Of a DNA stretch of 64,000 bases, positions 1 to 11,201 are shown one piece after another. The stretch lies in the NCBI RefSeq assembly GCF_000264905.1, contig NW_006763139.1:1094313-1158312 (forward strand). Direction: 5' to 3'. The first letter of the stretch is position 1, and each line of letters starts with the position of its first letter. Origin of the DNA: Stereum hirsutum FP-91666 SS1. Taxonomy: Eukaryota; Basidiomycota; Agaricomycetes; Russulales; Stereaceae. A program made the position numbers and the translations under genes. Under the pieces are notes generated by a model that did no database searches, was not told the DNA's origin, and saw only the letters and a program-made list of their open reading frames with translations.

Positions 1-3000
1 CAAGCAGAGCCTCGAGTGAACCGAGGGTGCTGGCTTGTACGCATACACCACGCCCAGACTTGTCGATCGAATTCAGAAGAGACGTGAGGTCGGACATTAC
101 TTCTTCGCGGAGGTCGTCTTCGTCATCGTCGGGACCAACAACGAGAAGTCGGGAACCGGCGATAGCTTTTTCGAGTTCTGGAGCGACAACCTTGACTCCC
201 AAAGCGGCCTTGACTTCTTTATGATGGACGTATGACGACTATTGAACATCTTGTCAGTCACGAACAGAGTGTGGCAAAATGATATAACCAACTTTGATGC
301 GAAGTTCGCGAAGCGGCTGGGGCGTCAACAGTGCACGAACTTGTGTGACGATGGGTCCGTTCAACCCACAAACCACGATTTTGTCTCCTTCCCTCAGGAT
401 ACCATTCGACAAGACGACATCGATAGTCGTTCCCAGGCCTTCGATGACCTTGACCTCGAGCACCGTACACTCGAGCTCCGAGAGGTACATCAAGCGGTCG
501 CTCATGCGCTGTTGCGTGAGGTTAATGAGCAGCATGATCATGTCGGGAATACCTTCTCCAGTGATAGCAGATGTGGGCACGAGGGAGACGTTGCGGGCGA
601 AGCTCTTGTTGTCGTAGTAAAGGACTGCGTTCAGACCTTGTTCAGCAAAAGCTAATGTCGTCCTCTGGACACGCTCCTCGAATTCGCGCTGAACAGAGCG
701 TTTCTGCTTCGCCAGCGATTCTTGGAACGCACCATCCGGCGTAGGTTCCCAGCCGTAGATACGATCAATCTGAATGGTGTGAAGCGGTAAACTCCAAGAC
801 AGCGCGAGAGTAGTGGAAATCTCACCTTATTCAGTGCCACAATGAATGGCGTCTTCCGATCTCTAAGTAAGCGAAGTGACTCTAGGGTTTGAGGTTCAAG
901 GCCGTGCTGAAAGCGCCGTCAGCGAGGGTCGTGACTTTTGGTTCGAGTTGACAACGCGTACCATGATGTCGACAACCAAGATGGCGATGTTACACAGAGA
1001 ACTTCCACGGCTCCGCAAGTTGGTGAACGATTCGTGACCAGGTGTATCGATAATCAAGAGACCAGGAACCTTGTAGTCGAACTTGTTGTCCTATGAAACT
1101 CTTTTGGTTAAGGATGCCTTCAGCCTCGCGACTAGGGATGACTCACTTTGTTGAGCACAGCGGTCTTCGTTTTGATGGCCTCAAGCGGGAAGTACGTAGC
1201 ACCGATTTGCTGGGTGATACCACCAGCTTCACCTTCTTGTACGTTCGTTTGACGAATCTAGGAGCAATGCATCAGTGTGTGTGGTAGCCACAAAGAGGGC
1301 CATTATTTACCTTGTCCAAGAGTTTTGTCTTACCGGTATCGACGTGGCCTAAGATACAGCATATGGGGCTCCGCAAGTCGTCCTTGTTCCTAGCAGCCAA
1401 CGCTGCTTCGTGGGCTTTCACTTTCCGAGCAGCTGCCTCCGCCTTCTTCTGAGCGGCCAACTTCTGGGCGTTCGTCATTTCCTCGTCTGACGAAGACTCA
1501 TCGGAGTCATCGTCGGAATCCTCCTCAGATGAGTCTTCATCCGAGTCCGAATCTGCGTCCGAATCTTCCTCTGAGGATTCGTCGGAAGCTGGTGTGGCAG
1601 CCTTGGCTTTCACCGCTGATGCTGCTTTGCCGTTCGCAGCTTTATCAGGTGCTGAAGACGCAGCCTTTGTAGGTGCCTGTGGTGCTGGAGATGTAGATTT
1701 GGCCGAAGGTTTTGCAGCTCCGTTAGCTACGGTCGATAGTGAGCGTTTTATATTCAGAAGTTTAAAAAAGTATCCATACCCTTTGTATGAGCAGGCACAG
1801 GCTTGGCTACAGGTTTTGGTGCCTCTTCCTCGTCGCTAGGATCGTCCCAAGAATCTTTGATGTCTGCGGCTGCCTTTTCACCCTCATCGCTCGAGGCGTC
1901 CCAGTCACTCTTGACATCGTCGGCAACTTGCTTCGCCTCGACCTTCGGAATCTCAACCTTGGACGCTGGCGTAGGCTCAGCTTCGAGTTCCTTCGGTGGC
2001 GGTGGCACAGGTGTTTGTGGTTGAGAGGTAGGAGTGGAAGAGCCAGCTTTTACACCGGCCTTCTTACGGTTGGCATAGACTGGACGTTTTGTTGGTGCTG
2101 AAGACTGTTGGAGGCCTTCGATCTGCACACCAGATGCGATCAGAGCCTGCTTGCGGATTTCGGCCGCTCGCTGCTCTTCCTTCTGCTTCTTGGTCAGCAG
2201 TCGACCCTCCTTCTTCGCCAACTCACGTTTAGCCTGCATAGACCCTCAGCAAACCAAGATTGACCAGGATGGTTATGGAAGCAAACCTTCTCCTTCTCCT
2301 TTTTCCGCTGCTTCTCTTCCTCCTTGCGCTTTTCCTCCTCTGCTGCTCGCCGTTCCTCCTCCTCAATCCGTTTCCGCTCTTCCTCCTCTGCTTTTCTCGC
2401 CTCTTCCTCCAACCTCCTCTTTTCCTCCATCATCGCCTTCAGCGCACTGATTCCAGCTCCACCCTTCTTCTTCGCGGGTGCAGGTGCAGGCTCCTCCTCC
2501 TTCTTTCCAGCCTTCTTCTTCTTCTTCTTCTTCTTAGCATCAGCCTCACCTCCGCCGGCCTCCTCTACCTCTTCCGCCTCTTCCTCTTCCTTCGGAGCAG
2601 GTGCAGCAGGTGCAGGGGTTGCAGGTTCGGACGGTGCGTCGCCATCTGCTTGAGTCTTCTTCGCAGCGGCCTGGGCCTTCTTCTTGGCCTGTTCAGAATA
2701 ACGTAGTTAGCCTTCTTGAATGTGATAACCACTGTCAGGATAGACCGCTCACTTTTTCTCGCTCCTTCTTCAGTTTCTCCTTCTCCTTCTTCGAAAGAAC
2801 TTTCGGGCCGTCGCCTTCATCCTCAACGTCCTCGGTATTATCAGTGGGTTTCGCGGTGGTAGGATTGGGCTCTGGTGTGGATTCAGCTTTCGGCGCCTCA
2901 ACGGCAGCAGCTACATGTCACACGATATTGATGAGATATAGACGGCTGGTGATATGGAGGACGAAACCCACCTGGCCCTTCAGTCTCGTCTTCGTCTGCC

Positions 3001-3610
3001 TGTGCTTTGCTCTTCCCTGCCTTGCCCTTCTTTCCCTTCTTTCCCTTCGCCTTCGCCGGTCCCCACTCCTCGTCAGCAAGATCATCCGGAGTCATCTCAA
3101 CGGGTTTCTTGGCCTTCTTCGTCTCATCTTCGTTCACTTCATCCCCATCCCCAAAGGATACTGCAGCATCCTCGCCGCCCTTCTTTCCCTTCTTCTTGTC
3201 CTTCTTCCCTTTCGATTGTGTGGCCTTGATCGCGGACTGAATGTAATATAAGCATCAAGTCAAGTCCAATGAATCAAAAACTCGTGTGTCAAGGAGCGCA
3301 CCATAAGTCCACCAAAATCTTCGTCCTCCTCTGCTGCGCCGTCATCGACATCCAGCCCTGCCGAAGCAAAGCCGGAAAAGCCTCCTTTCGACTTTCCCTG
3401 GAAGGGGACATCACCGTCGGAGTCATCACCCCTGGGTGGTACTGTGACATTATTGTTGGCAATAGACTCTCCAGCCTTATCCCTATATTATAGATATTGT
3501 GATAGATATATGTCAGCAATTTGAACAAAAATCCGGAGGTTGCAAGTGACGCACCAGAAATCATCATCATCCTGCTTCTTTCCCTTCTTTCCCTTGTTCT
3601 TGGGAGCCAT
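1..3610 (-). CDS. FUN12: Translation initiation factor eIF5B (3' end outside window)
   Basis: Universal GTPase that joins ribosomal subunits at the last step of cytoplasmic translation initiation. The start is the ATG at 3610-3608, giving [12 protein letters not shown], the lysine-rich beginning usual for eIF5B. A long charged N-terminal region follows, with Lys/Glu-rich coiled-coil-like runs and Ser/Asp/Glu-rich acidic tracts near 1470-1590. The GTPase core follows: G1 [12 protein letters not shown] near 1330, G3 DTPGHE near 1035 and the G4 region ALNK near 835. It is then followed by [15 protein letters not shown], the SAITGEG element, domain II, and a domain III segment that runs into the window edge at [12 protein letters not shown]. 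Domain IV, which contacts eIF1A, is therefore not in this window. Several short introns interrupt the gene. It is divergent from the ARL2 gene. Family identity is clear; exact exon borders in the low-complexity part are inferred. Confidence 0.95.
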
Positions 3611-3840
3611 TGTGGATGTTGATAGCAGTTAATTTACAATTGAAAATATCAAAGGGTCTAGGGCGTTATAGAGAGCCAGCGAAGTTGTGGTCAGCCAGCA
3701 AACCGTTACAGACTATGGATTACTGGGAAAAATGGCTCGCACTCGGAACTTGCTGGTGGGTTCGGCAATCTCCGTGCTGCTTCAGATGACTCCGTCAAAG
3801 CGTACGTCCTCCTCCCATCGCCACACATCCAGTTCGCATA
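3611..3840. promoter_or_regulatory. Shared promoter interval of eIF5B and ARL2
   Basis: This 230-bp gap lies between two start codons that face apart, so it must hold both promoters and 5' UTRs. No convincing TATA box was seen, which fits housekeeping genes. Open frames across it, such as the one starting near 3687, do not continue into the ARL2 reading frame. Confidence 0.5.
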
Positions 3841-4765
3841 ATGGGTTTGCTGACTATCATACGCAAGAACAGACAGAAAGAGAAAGAGATGCGCATCTTG
3901 TTTCTGTGATTGTTTCTCTCTTGTCTTTGCCACCAAGCACGAAGCCAACTTCTCGACATATAGGGGTCTCGACAACGCGGGGAAGACCACCATCCTAAAG
4001 AAACTCAACGGAGAAGATATCCTGGGTGTCAGTCCAACACTTGGATTCAATATCAAGACTTTTGTACACAACAGGTGCGAGTAGACCTCTATTGACGAAC
4101 ATGGGCGATCATCATAGCTCTTGCGCGACTTTTTTTCATAGATATACTCTCAATATATGTGAGTCCAGTCTCTTCCCTTATTCATGAGCTCGGTGTCGTA
4201 CCTGTTAATGTCAGGGGATGTGGGCGGACAGAGAACTCTCAGGCCTTACTGGCGAAACTATTTCGAATCAACCGATGCTATCGTCTGGGTTGTCGACTCA
4301 GGAGACCGCTTACGGATGAATGATTGTAAGACAGAGCTACACAGTTTGCTCCTCGAGGACGTGCGTTCTGCTGTTCTCACCAGGAGTACATGGCGTCTTG
4401 ATTGACCTTTTTCGTCAGAGGCTCGCCGGGGCATCGCTTCTTGTCTTCGCAAACAAGCAAGATATCCAAGGATCCATGACTGATCATGAAATTGAACAGG
4501 TGAACGTCTCTTGGGAAGCTGCGACACTACCGCTCTAACGTGCGTACATTTTTTCCAGGCATTGGATCTCTCCTCTATCAAGTCGCACGAATGGAAGATC
4601 TGGTCTTGCAGTGCCGTTACAGGACAGAACCTTCTAACGGGCCTCGATTGGGTGGTCAACAACGTAGCGAGTAGGCTGTATTACAGCACCGCTGTTGCCG
4701 CCAGTATCGTCCCCATTGCTTCTAACGATCTCGTACAAACGAAGACAGTCCCTACGTCGGCATAA
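3841..4765 (+). CDS. ARL2: ARL2-type ADP-ribosylation-factor-like GTPase
   Basis: Small GTPase that, in the known family, works with tubulin-folding cofactors and microtubule dynamics. The start at 3841 gives [18 protein letters not shown], the characteristic ARL2 N-terminus. Exon 1 ends at 3905 and is joined at 3964 to [18 protein letters not shown], the P-loop. Later exons give [11 protein letters not shown] (switch I), [18 protein letters not shown] (switch II), [17 protein letters not shown] (guanine specificity) and [10 protein letters not shown] (G5). Exons read as 3841-3905, 3964-4074, 4142-4158, 4215-4360, 4419-4499 and 4559-4765, all joining in frame. The 17-nt third exon encodes YTLNI and the first base of the Trp codon. 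The C-terminus is somewhat longer than usual, with a non-conserved tail ending KTVPTSA. Glycine 2 is present, although ARL2 proteins are often not myristoylated. Confidence 0.93.
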
Positions 4766-7351
4766 TCGGAAATCCTTTTTTGCGCTTCATTCCTGAGACG
4801 ATCCGTCTGTGGGGCATACGACTGGGGAAGCTTGGCTACATGGCGCTATGCTGCACCACAAGAGCATAGAACTTGTCGTTTAGATTCGTTCGGGTACCAT
4901 GGACGTTTTTTCACGTATCTTTGTGTGACTCCATCCGGGTCCCGTGAAGGGGCCCTGACTAGTCGCTCGATACTTATGCTCTGTTTGGGATTGTGGACGA
5001 GAGACTCTTGTTTAGGACGCGTCGACTATACTTTCATCCATGTGGCAGGTCAAGCCATGATTAGTCACCTTGATCTTCTCCTTTTCGAAACTTCCTTCAA
5101 TCCGTTTTTACAAACGGTCATTGTGCTAACCAGTGTTATTCCATGCACTCTCATCACTCCACGCAACTTTTGACGAGAGTTGGTCATTGCGCCCATGCCC
5201 ACAATATCAGTGCGTAGAGCTCCCAGGATGGCGGTGTCAGTGCTGGCCCTCACTTCACACATTTCACGAGACGAGGCCCCTAGATCGTGGTACGGTAACA
5301 ACTATCGCCGTGATTTCTTCATAAATGCCTGTCCGTCCGTTCATTTGCAAAGTGCAGATCTCACGTTTACTTGCCATTGGGATATGCGGGGATACACACT
5401 TTCGTTACCTGGTGTACAACCGAGGCTATCCACCGCAAATTTTCGCGCCCCCTCCATGCGCATCGAATGTTTTCATTGACTTTATATCCGCAGAGCCGAC
5501 ATCCAGCAGGCTGAGCGGATATGACCTTAGCCGCTCGCAGCCTGATAGATGAAGCTCCAGCATGAGCTTCCGCCATTGGCGTTCTATATCCCCATACATC
5601 TGCGGGGTATGTTAGTGCACCTATCAGCACCCTTCGTAGATGAAAGGCTGATGGACATTGCGGCATGGAGGCCAACTCGTATCCCAAAATTTCTGGTCTA
5701 TGCCGAACGAGGCAGAATAGCTCAGACCCTAGGCTTAACGCCGTTTCTGGCACAAGCGCACCTCAGGCCTCATGCCCCGTTCATTTTCCTTGTTATGCAT
5801 GCAGAGTAGCCAGCGTCGACGGCGTCTCGTTGCCGTAATCTCACTCTATAGCCCGTTCACAGACTTGGTATGCTAAGCCCTTTCGGGTTTATGGCAATCT
5901 CCCACCGAAGGAGACGTGGTGGCACCGAAGATAATCTTCCAGCAACAAAAATGCATATGCGCGAAAGACTGCTTACGGAAAACGCGTAATGACTTTAATA
6001 TCTATGCTCATGGACCATGTGCGTCTCTCAGCGAGTCGTATAGAGGAAAGGCCCTGTATACTATCTGACTTCCTATGCCCCTACATTTTCTGGTAATCTG
6101 GCCCCTCAAAGAAAGTTTGACTCCGTCTCGTGTTCCACGCCGAGATGCTCTGCGGCTGCGCAACCTCCTTGTGCTTAACGCTGTTTCTCTGAGTGCTATC
6201 TTCAAGCCAACCGAAGCGCACGGCTCAAGGTCCCCTCGTACGCGTTTGAGTAAGGACATATATATCGGCGGTCTACAGCCGCTGTTAAACCTTCGACTGA
6301 GTGACGCAATTCGGCATATGCCTGCTGCTACCACTTCAGCTCCTTACACATCGATGGTGCAGTATGCCGCATCCATGTCATTGCGACTCATGCTTTACGG
6401 ACTATGGCGCCAGTTTCCTTCTTCACACAAATACTCCGTACGGTCTCGAAAGATCCAGATTACCCATATAGAACTCATAATTCGGTTCTTCGCTGTCTAA
6501 AACGGCTTAGATCGTGTCCCTTGAGGGGAAGTGCCTTTGTGGCCGAGAAGTTGACCTGATGCCCCGCCTTCTGTCTACATAACTTTCGTGACTTTGGTAA
6601 GCCAGGCAACCTCTCCGTCACGGTACCATGTCGTCCGGATCCCGATCAGCATGATCACCTCCAGGCTTTCAACATCACCACAATCCCATCATAGGCAAGC
6701 ACGTCCGAGCCAAGTGAACCCGTCGGGCCCCACTCGTGGAGGCGGTTTTCCCAGCGCCCGATGATACTCACAGCCAAGCGTACTTTCTGACGCAGGCGGG
6801 TTGCAGCTGGTAGCATTGAGTTTGAGGATGACAGCATCGCTTCTCGCATGCCGTGCTCACAATCCGACCCAACCTTTGCCACAGAAACATTTATCTTGCC
6901 CATCAGCTCCAACTATTCTTAGAGCACAATCGCCCATATACTGGCGCTTCACACGAAATCGTGGATGTACTGGGTTGATCAGAGTTTCCCCGAGTGGCTC
7001 CTATTCTCACTGTCACACCCTTGTAATGGACCATCCATATCAAGTATTCCGAGGCTTCGAGGCCTGTTGTCATGTACCTTATGAGAGCGGACGCGGAATG
7101 TGGGATCATGATCAAGAAACAGAGTTGGTAAGGACGTCTATTTTGACGATGAATGTGGGTAACAGAAGCTCAGAAGCGGTGGTATTGAAGGGTATTGATT
7201 AACCAAAATTTTCACGTTACGCTTTGACACGCACATGGTATCCTCCCACCTCCAGAAGCCGAAGAATGTCAGAATCGGTACAAGGTATCAACATACAGCG
7301 CAATAGTACAAGTCCAAACCGGATCCACTCTCCTTCCCACCCAGTACACCA
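4766..7351. other. Gene-poor interval, no recognisable gene
   Basis: About 2.6 kb with only short open frames on both strands (longest about 141 codons, 6075-6500) and none with a recognisable domain or consistent splice pattern. It contains the 3' flanks of ARL2 and of the CFA synthase gene. A short imperfect hairpin lies at 5485-5521 and a 7-bp inverted repeat GAAGCTC/GAGCTTC near 5549-5568. It could hold a decayed gene or non-coding RNA, but nothing seen demonstrates either. Confidence 0.4.
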
Positions 7352-9386
7352 TCAGTCGCACGATTCCGGAGCGTCGCACTTCTCAGACGAATATAGATCA
7401 GCAGTGCGGAGAGAGGATAGAGGGCGATAACATACATGACGGATGAAAGATAGCATGTGGCACGTTATGTATCCTTTGGCGAATCCAGCACCAGCGTAAG
7501 CAAACAGATACTGCCACTTACGCCGGAAAGCATCGAAGGCTTTTGGATCTGCCTTGAGAAGGGGATAGTCAGATGCCAGTGTGTCCGGAGTCAAGTTCTG
7601 GTTCAGTCGTCTATCCCATTCGCGGAGCGTTCGTGGATAATCTATGAGATCCTAATCAATACCAATAAGTCCTCCAAAGAATGATGGGAGACATCATACG
7701 AGCTGAATGATTCTCCACACTATCCAAGGTAAAGCGGCCTTGTGAGCCGCTGTATGCTGCGTCAATCAGCACCGTAGCTGACGGAAGGCATGAATTGGGC
7801 CACATGTATTTCCTCATGAAGTCTTGAGCCCTGTTAGACAGCATCAGGAAGTGAACTCGTCTCTACGAGCAGCAGGCGTACTGGTAGCCAGTATATCTGG
7901 ATTCTGGGAATGTTGAGGAGCTGATGACTATCGTAGCATCAGACGATTTCAAGGCCCAGTCGACAATTTTGAAGTATGTTTGGTAGTACTGTCCAGCATA
8001 GCGTTAGACATCCTGGCCTGGCCATAACGGAGCGATATCTCACCTTCGAACCAACATGCTGAGAGTCTAGTCAGAATTGGGGAATCTTCCATAGAACGCT
8101 GAGATAGACCTCACCTCAAGCATCTCAATGCTAATGAAGCTATCGAACTGCTTCTCGAACTCTGGAGGTAGCTCTCGATAGTCTTGAAGGTGCACTGTGA
8201 TCTTGTCCTCTAGCCCAGCGTCCTTGATACGGCGTTCTGCAAGCTTCTTTTGTTCCGCAGATAACGTGATGGTGTCGACTCGACAGCCATAACACCGAGC
8301 AGCCTGGATAACGGTTGAGCACAATTATTGCTTGGTTTTAGAAACAACTCACCTCAATGGCAAGGGAACCCCACCCGCTACCGAATTCGAGAACTCTGTA
8401 TCCCGGGCGCAATCGCGCTTTGTCCAAGACATGATGAATTTTCCGAATCTGAGCCGTCTCCAGGTCGTCTTCTGTGCTTCGCTCACGGGTCTGCAAGTCC
8501 CCGCGAGGTCCACCTTCGGCCTCTGTCCAGAGCGCGCAGGAATACATCATGTCCCGGCTCAAGAAAGCCTGTCAAGTACGAGAGTTCATCAGCGGCAGAC
8601 ATCACCTGGGCGCGTAAGCCAAGAACACACCTCGAAGAGATTGTTCGATTGATCATAGCTAGCAATGACGTTAAGTCTAGACATGGCTAATGACTGGCCA
8701 AAGAGGGCATTGGAGATCCCTGATAGCAAAGACGAAACGCGAACGAATACGGAAGAAAGGCCATTCATCCCTGACTCGTTATCAAGCCAAAGCTAGAGAG
8801 GATCGTCAATCATTGCAGCGGAGATGGTATATAAAATTCAAGACGTACGTTCATGACGTCTCTTAGGCTGTTCACCTGAACATCTCCATTCATGTAGGCT
8901 TCGCTGACTGTGGATAGCTTTAGGTTAACACGACAACAATTCAGCATTGAAAACATCACGACGTACACCCGAGATCACCAGCTCTGTGACATGCACGATA
9001 TAGAGTTGAGCATGGAAGAGATAGACAGGTCACATCAAGACTTACTTCAGTACCTGGGTCCAGAAGCTGGGGTTGATTACTTTGAGATGGACCGGCGTTT
9101 GGCCTATTGAGCAATCACCAAAGCGGTATGTATTTCCGGCGTCTTCGACTACGAGCGACCCAATCACGATGCAGTCTTCCAGAGCAGCCAGAATAGACTT
9201 CCGTGCTGTTTTTGAGAAACTGTCAGTATGAAACATGGTCTGGGGTAATCTGTACAGATGCAATGGCTCACCAAGAGAGTATACACTGAACGAACTGAGG
9301 CTGGTCAAAGTGCTCGGTAGACTGAGGCGCGTTCCCTTATGAGGCAGAGCGGGCCAAAGAATATGGCTAGTAGTGGGAGCGTCCAT
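7352..9386 (-). CDS. cfs1: Cyclopropane-fatty-acyl-phospholipid synthase-like methyltransferase
   Basis: SAM-dependent enzyme of the CFA synthase/mycolic acid cyclopropane synthase family, which adds a methylene across a cis double bond of membrane acyl chains. The start at 9386 gives MDAPTTSHILWPALPHKG. An N-terminal lipid-associated region follows (RFGDCSIGQTPVHLKVINPS, then SEAYMNGDVQVNSLRD). The SAM-binding motif is VLEFGSGWGSLAIE near 8350-8400, joined to GCRVDTITLSAEQKKLAERR and SFISIEMLEHVGSKYYQTYF. The C-terminal part gives FMRKYMWPNSCLPS and FRRKWQYLFAYAGAGFAKGY. The last exon appears to follow a short intron and ends KCDAPESCD at 7352. At least eight exons join without a visible break. 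In Coprinopsis cinerea the homologue Cfs1 is needed for fruiting-body initiation, which is the basis for the symbol. A sphingolipid C9-methyltransferase is less likely because the N-terminal membrane helices of that family are not seen. Confidence 0.85.
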
Positions 9387-11201
9387 TGTGGTATAGAAGA
9401 GTCGCAGTGGTGGGAAGTGGAGGATCTCTGGACAGAAGAGTAAAGGGAAACTGTCCTCTTATATGGGATGCATTCCGCAAGTCACTTCGCGCCGTTCCAA
9501 GCGTAATTCTATTCGGCAAGAAAACTACAGAAAATAGGGACAGATACCGTGTAGTGATCGTGTGGACGGAGATCTGACGGTGCACGTAGGCGAGTAATAT
9601 GGTACAGTGTCATGAGAGAATTGGGAGAACTATGGAAGCAAGGTTCCTTCCCAGAGTCGATAACCGCAGGAATTGGCTTCAGGCACTGGCCACGCACATG
9701 AAGTGCAGCATACCACCCAACTGTGGACGGCAAACGACGATTAGGGACCCATCGTAAGCAGATGGGGATGTCAATGTGACGAGTACTTCCGGACCCGCAT
9801 GTTCGGCCTGAAGTTTCTGGTTATACATCACGAAAGGCCGCGAGAAGACTTAAGGTCTTCGGCCGTAACTCGGCAGCCACGATGCCATGAGTTTTGTTGG
9901 CGGGAGGTCTCAAGAAGGTCCGGATGCCTCACACGCTTGGAAGGCAGAGGCATCATAAGGCAATGGAAGGCGGCGGTTGTAACGCGAGCGAGTGATGTGT
10001 ATGCTTCTCGATAAACTTGGTGGCGTCCCACGAGAATTAGCAATCGCTTGTCGTATCCAATTCTTCGAACTGACGCGGAGATCAACATATATTCCCAGAT
10101 GGTGGCCTTCTCCGCTAAGCGGTGTATTGGTACACCACCTGAAACGAAGACAGGAGAACCATGGAACCCCGTGGCAGGTAAGTCCCTACGGCGCAAGCGA
10201 GTCTTGTTCCGTCACTTGATCTGGGGAACATCGATTAGAATATTTCATCATGGAGCAGAGAGAAGGATGGATACGTCGAGAAGAGTCAAAGCAAACTGAA
10301 AAGTTTATCGTGCCTGCGAACTAAGATGAGAGTAGCTCAGAAGGTACAAGGATAGACAACTTAAATTGCGGCGCATGCGGAGTTTTAATGCAATGCCGGC
10401 TTTTTGCGGATGACTACGAACATAATCTGTGCTCCCGCCGGGCCCTCAGAGATCCTTTCTCATCTCATCCACTGAAACCTTTGATCATCAGAAGTGCTAC
10501 TGCGAAAACATCTACAACTTACGGTACAGGCTAGAACAGGATCATGGCATGGTTATGTCGGTTCGTTTCCCACTACTCAATCCGCCAACTTTTTCAGCTT
10601 GTGAGTGACCAGCTGGCGATACGGGCATAGTTGTATAAGCGAGAGGGCACTTGGAGGATAGCCGGTGCTCATAATCTATCCTCACAGGTAAATGAACATC
10701 TATAATTTTTATTGCTAGATCCGGAAAGAAAAAACATCATGGCCCAACTCTCCGAAGCCCGATGGGAGCATCTTTCTCTTACCTAATACGATGCCACGAA
10801 ACATCTAGAGATCTCGTTGTGGGCTCTATTTCTTGAATAGGCTATAGCAAAACTAGGAAAAGCACAAGACGCTTCTAGAATTCTGATTCCACCTTCATAC
10901 TCACACAGTAGGTGGCCAGCACAGGACTGCTTTGACCTACTATCAATCGTTCTTACTTTTGACGTTCGGAAAGTGACTACTCGCTTCCGTGCCTGACTGT
11001 CACTGTGCGACCTGCTTAGATGGGAAGATTTTCTGCGCAGATCCCAATCCAGCTCGGGACGTTCCCTGACCGTGCCCCGAAACAGTACATGCCTCCCGAT
11101 TTATATGTGAGACCTTCCTTGATCGTGTTTGTCCCCCTTCCTCAGGTTTTACTTTTCATCTGTTGATAGTGTTCGCATTCTTCGCGTCGTTTCTTGGAGC
11201 T
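9387..11201. promoter_or_regulatory. Intergenic interval between divergent CFA synthase and desaturase genes
   Basis: About 1.8 kb between two start codons that face apart. It must contain both promoters. A TATA-like tttatatg sits at about 11099-11106, roughly 100 bp upstream of the desaturase ATG. Open frames of up to about 120 codons occur at 9828-10196 (minus) and nearby, but none has a recognisable motif or plausible exon partners, so none is called a gene. Confidence 0.4.

Noticed and set aside
2194..3251. Plus-strand frames rich in Leu, Ser and Phe
   Set aside because: They are antisense to the Lys/Glu-rich part of eIF5B and carry no domain.
9828..10196. 122-codon minus-strand frame upstream of the CFA synthase
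   Set aside because: No recognisable motif, no convincing exon partners, and position in a promoter interval.
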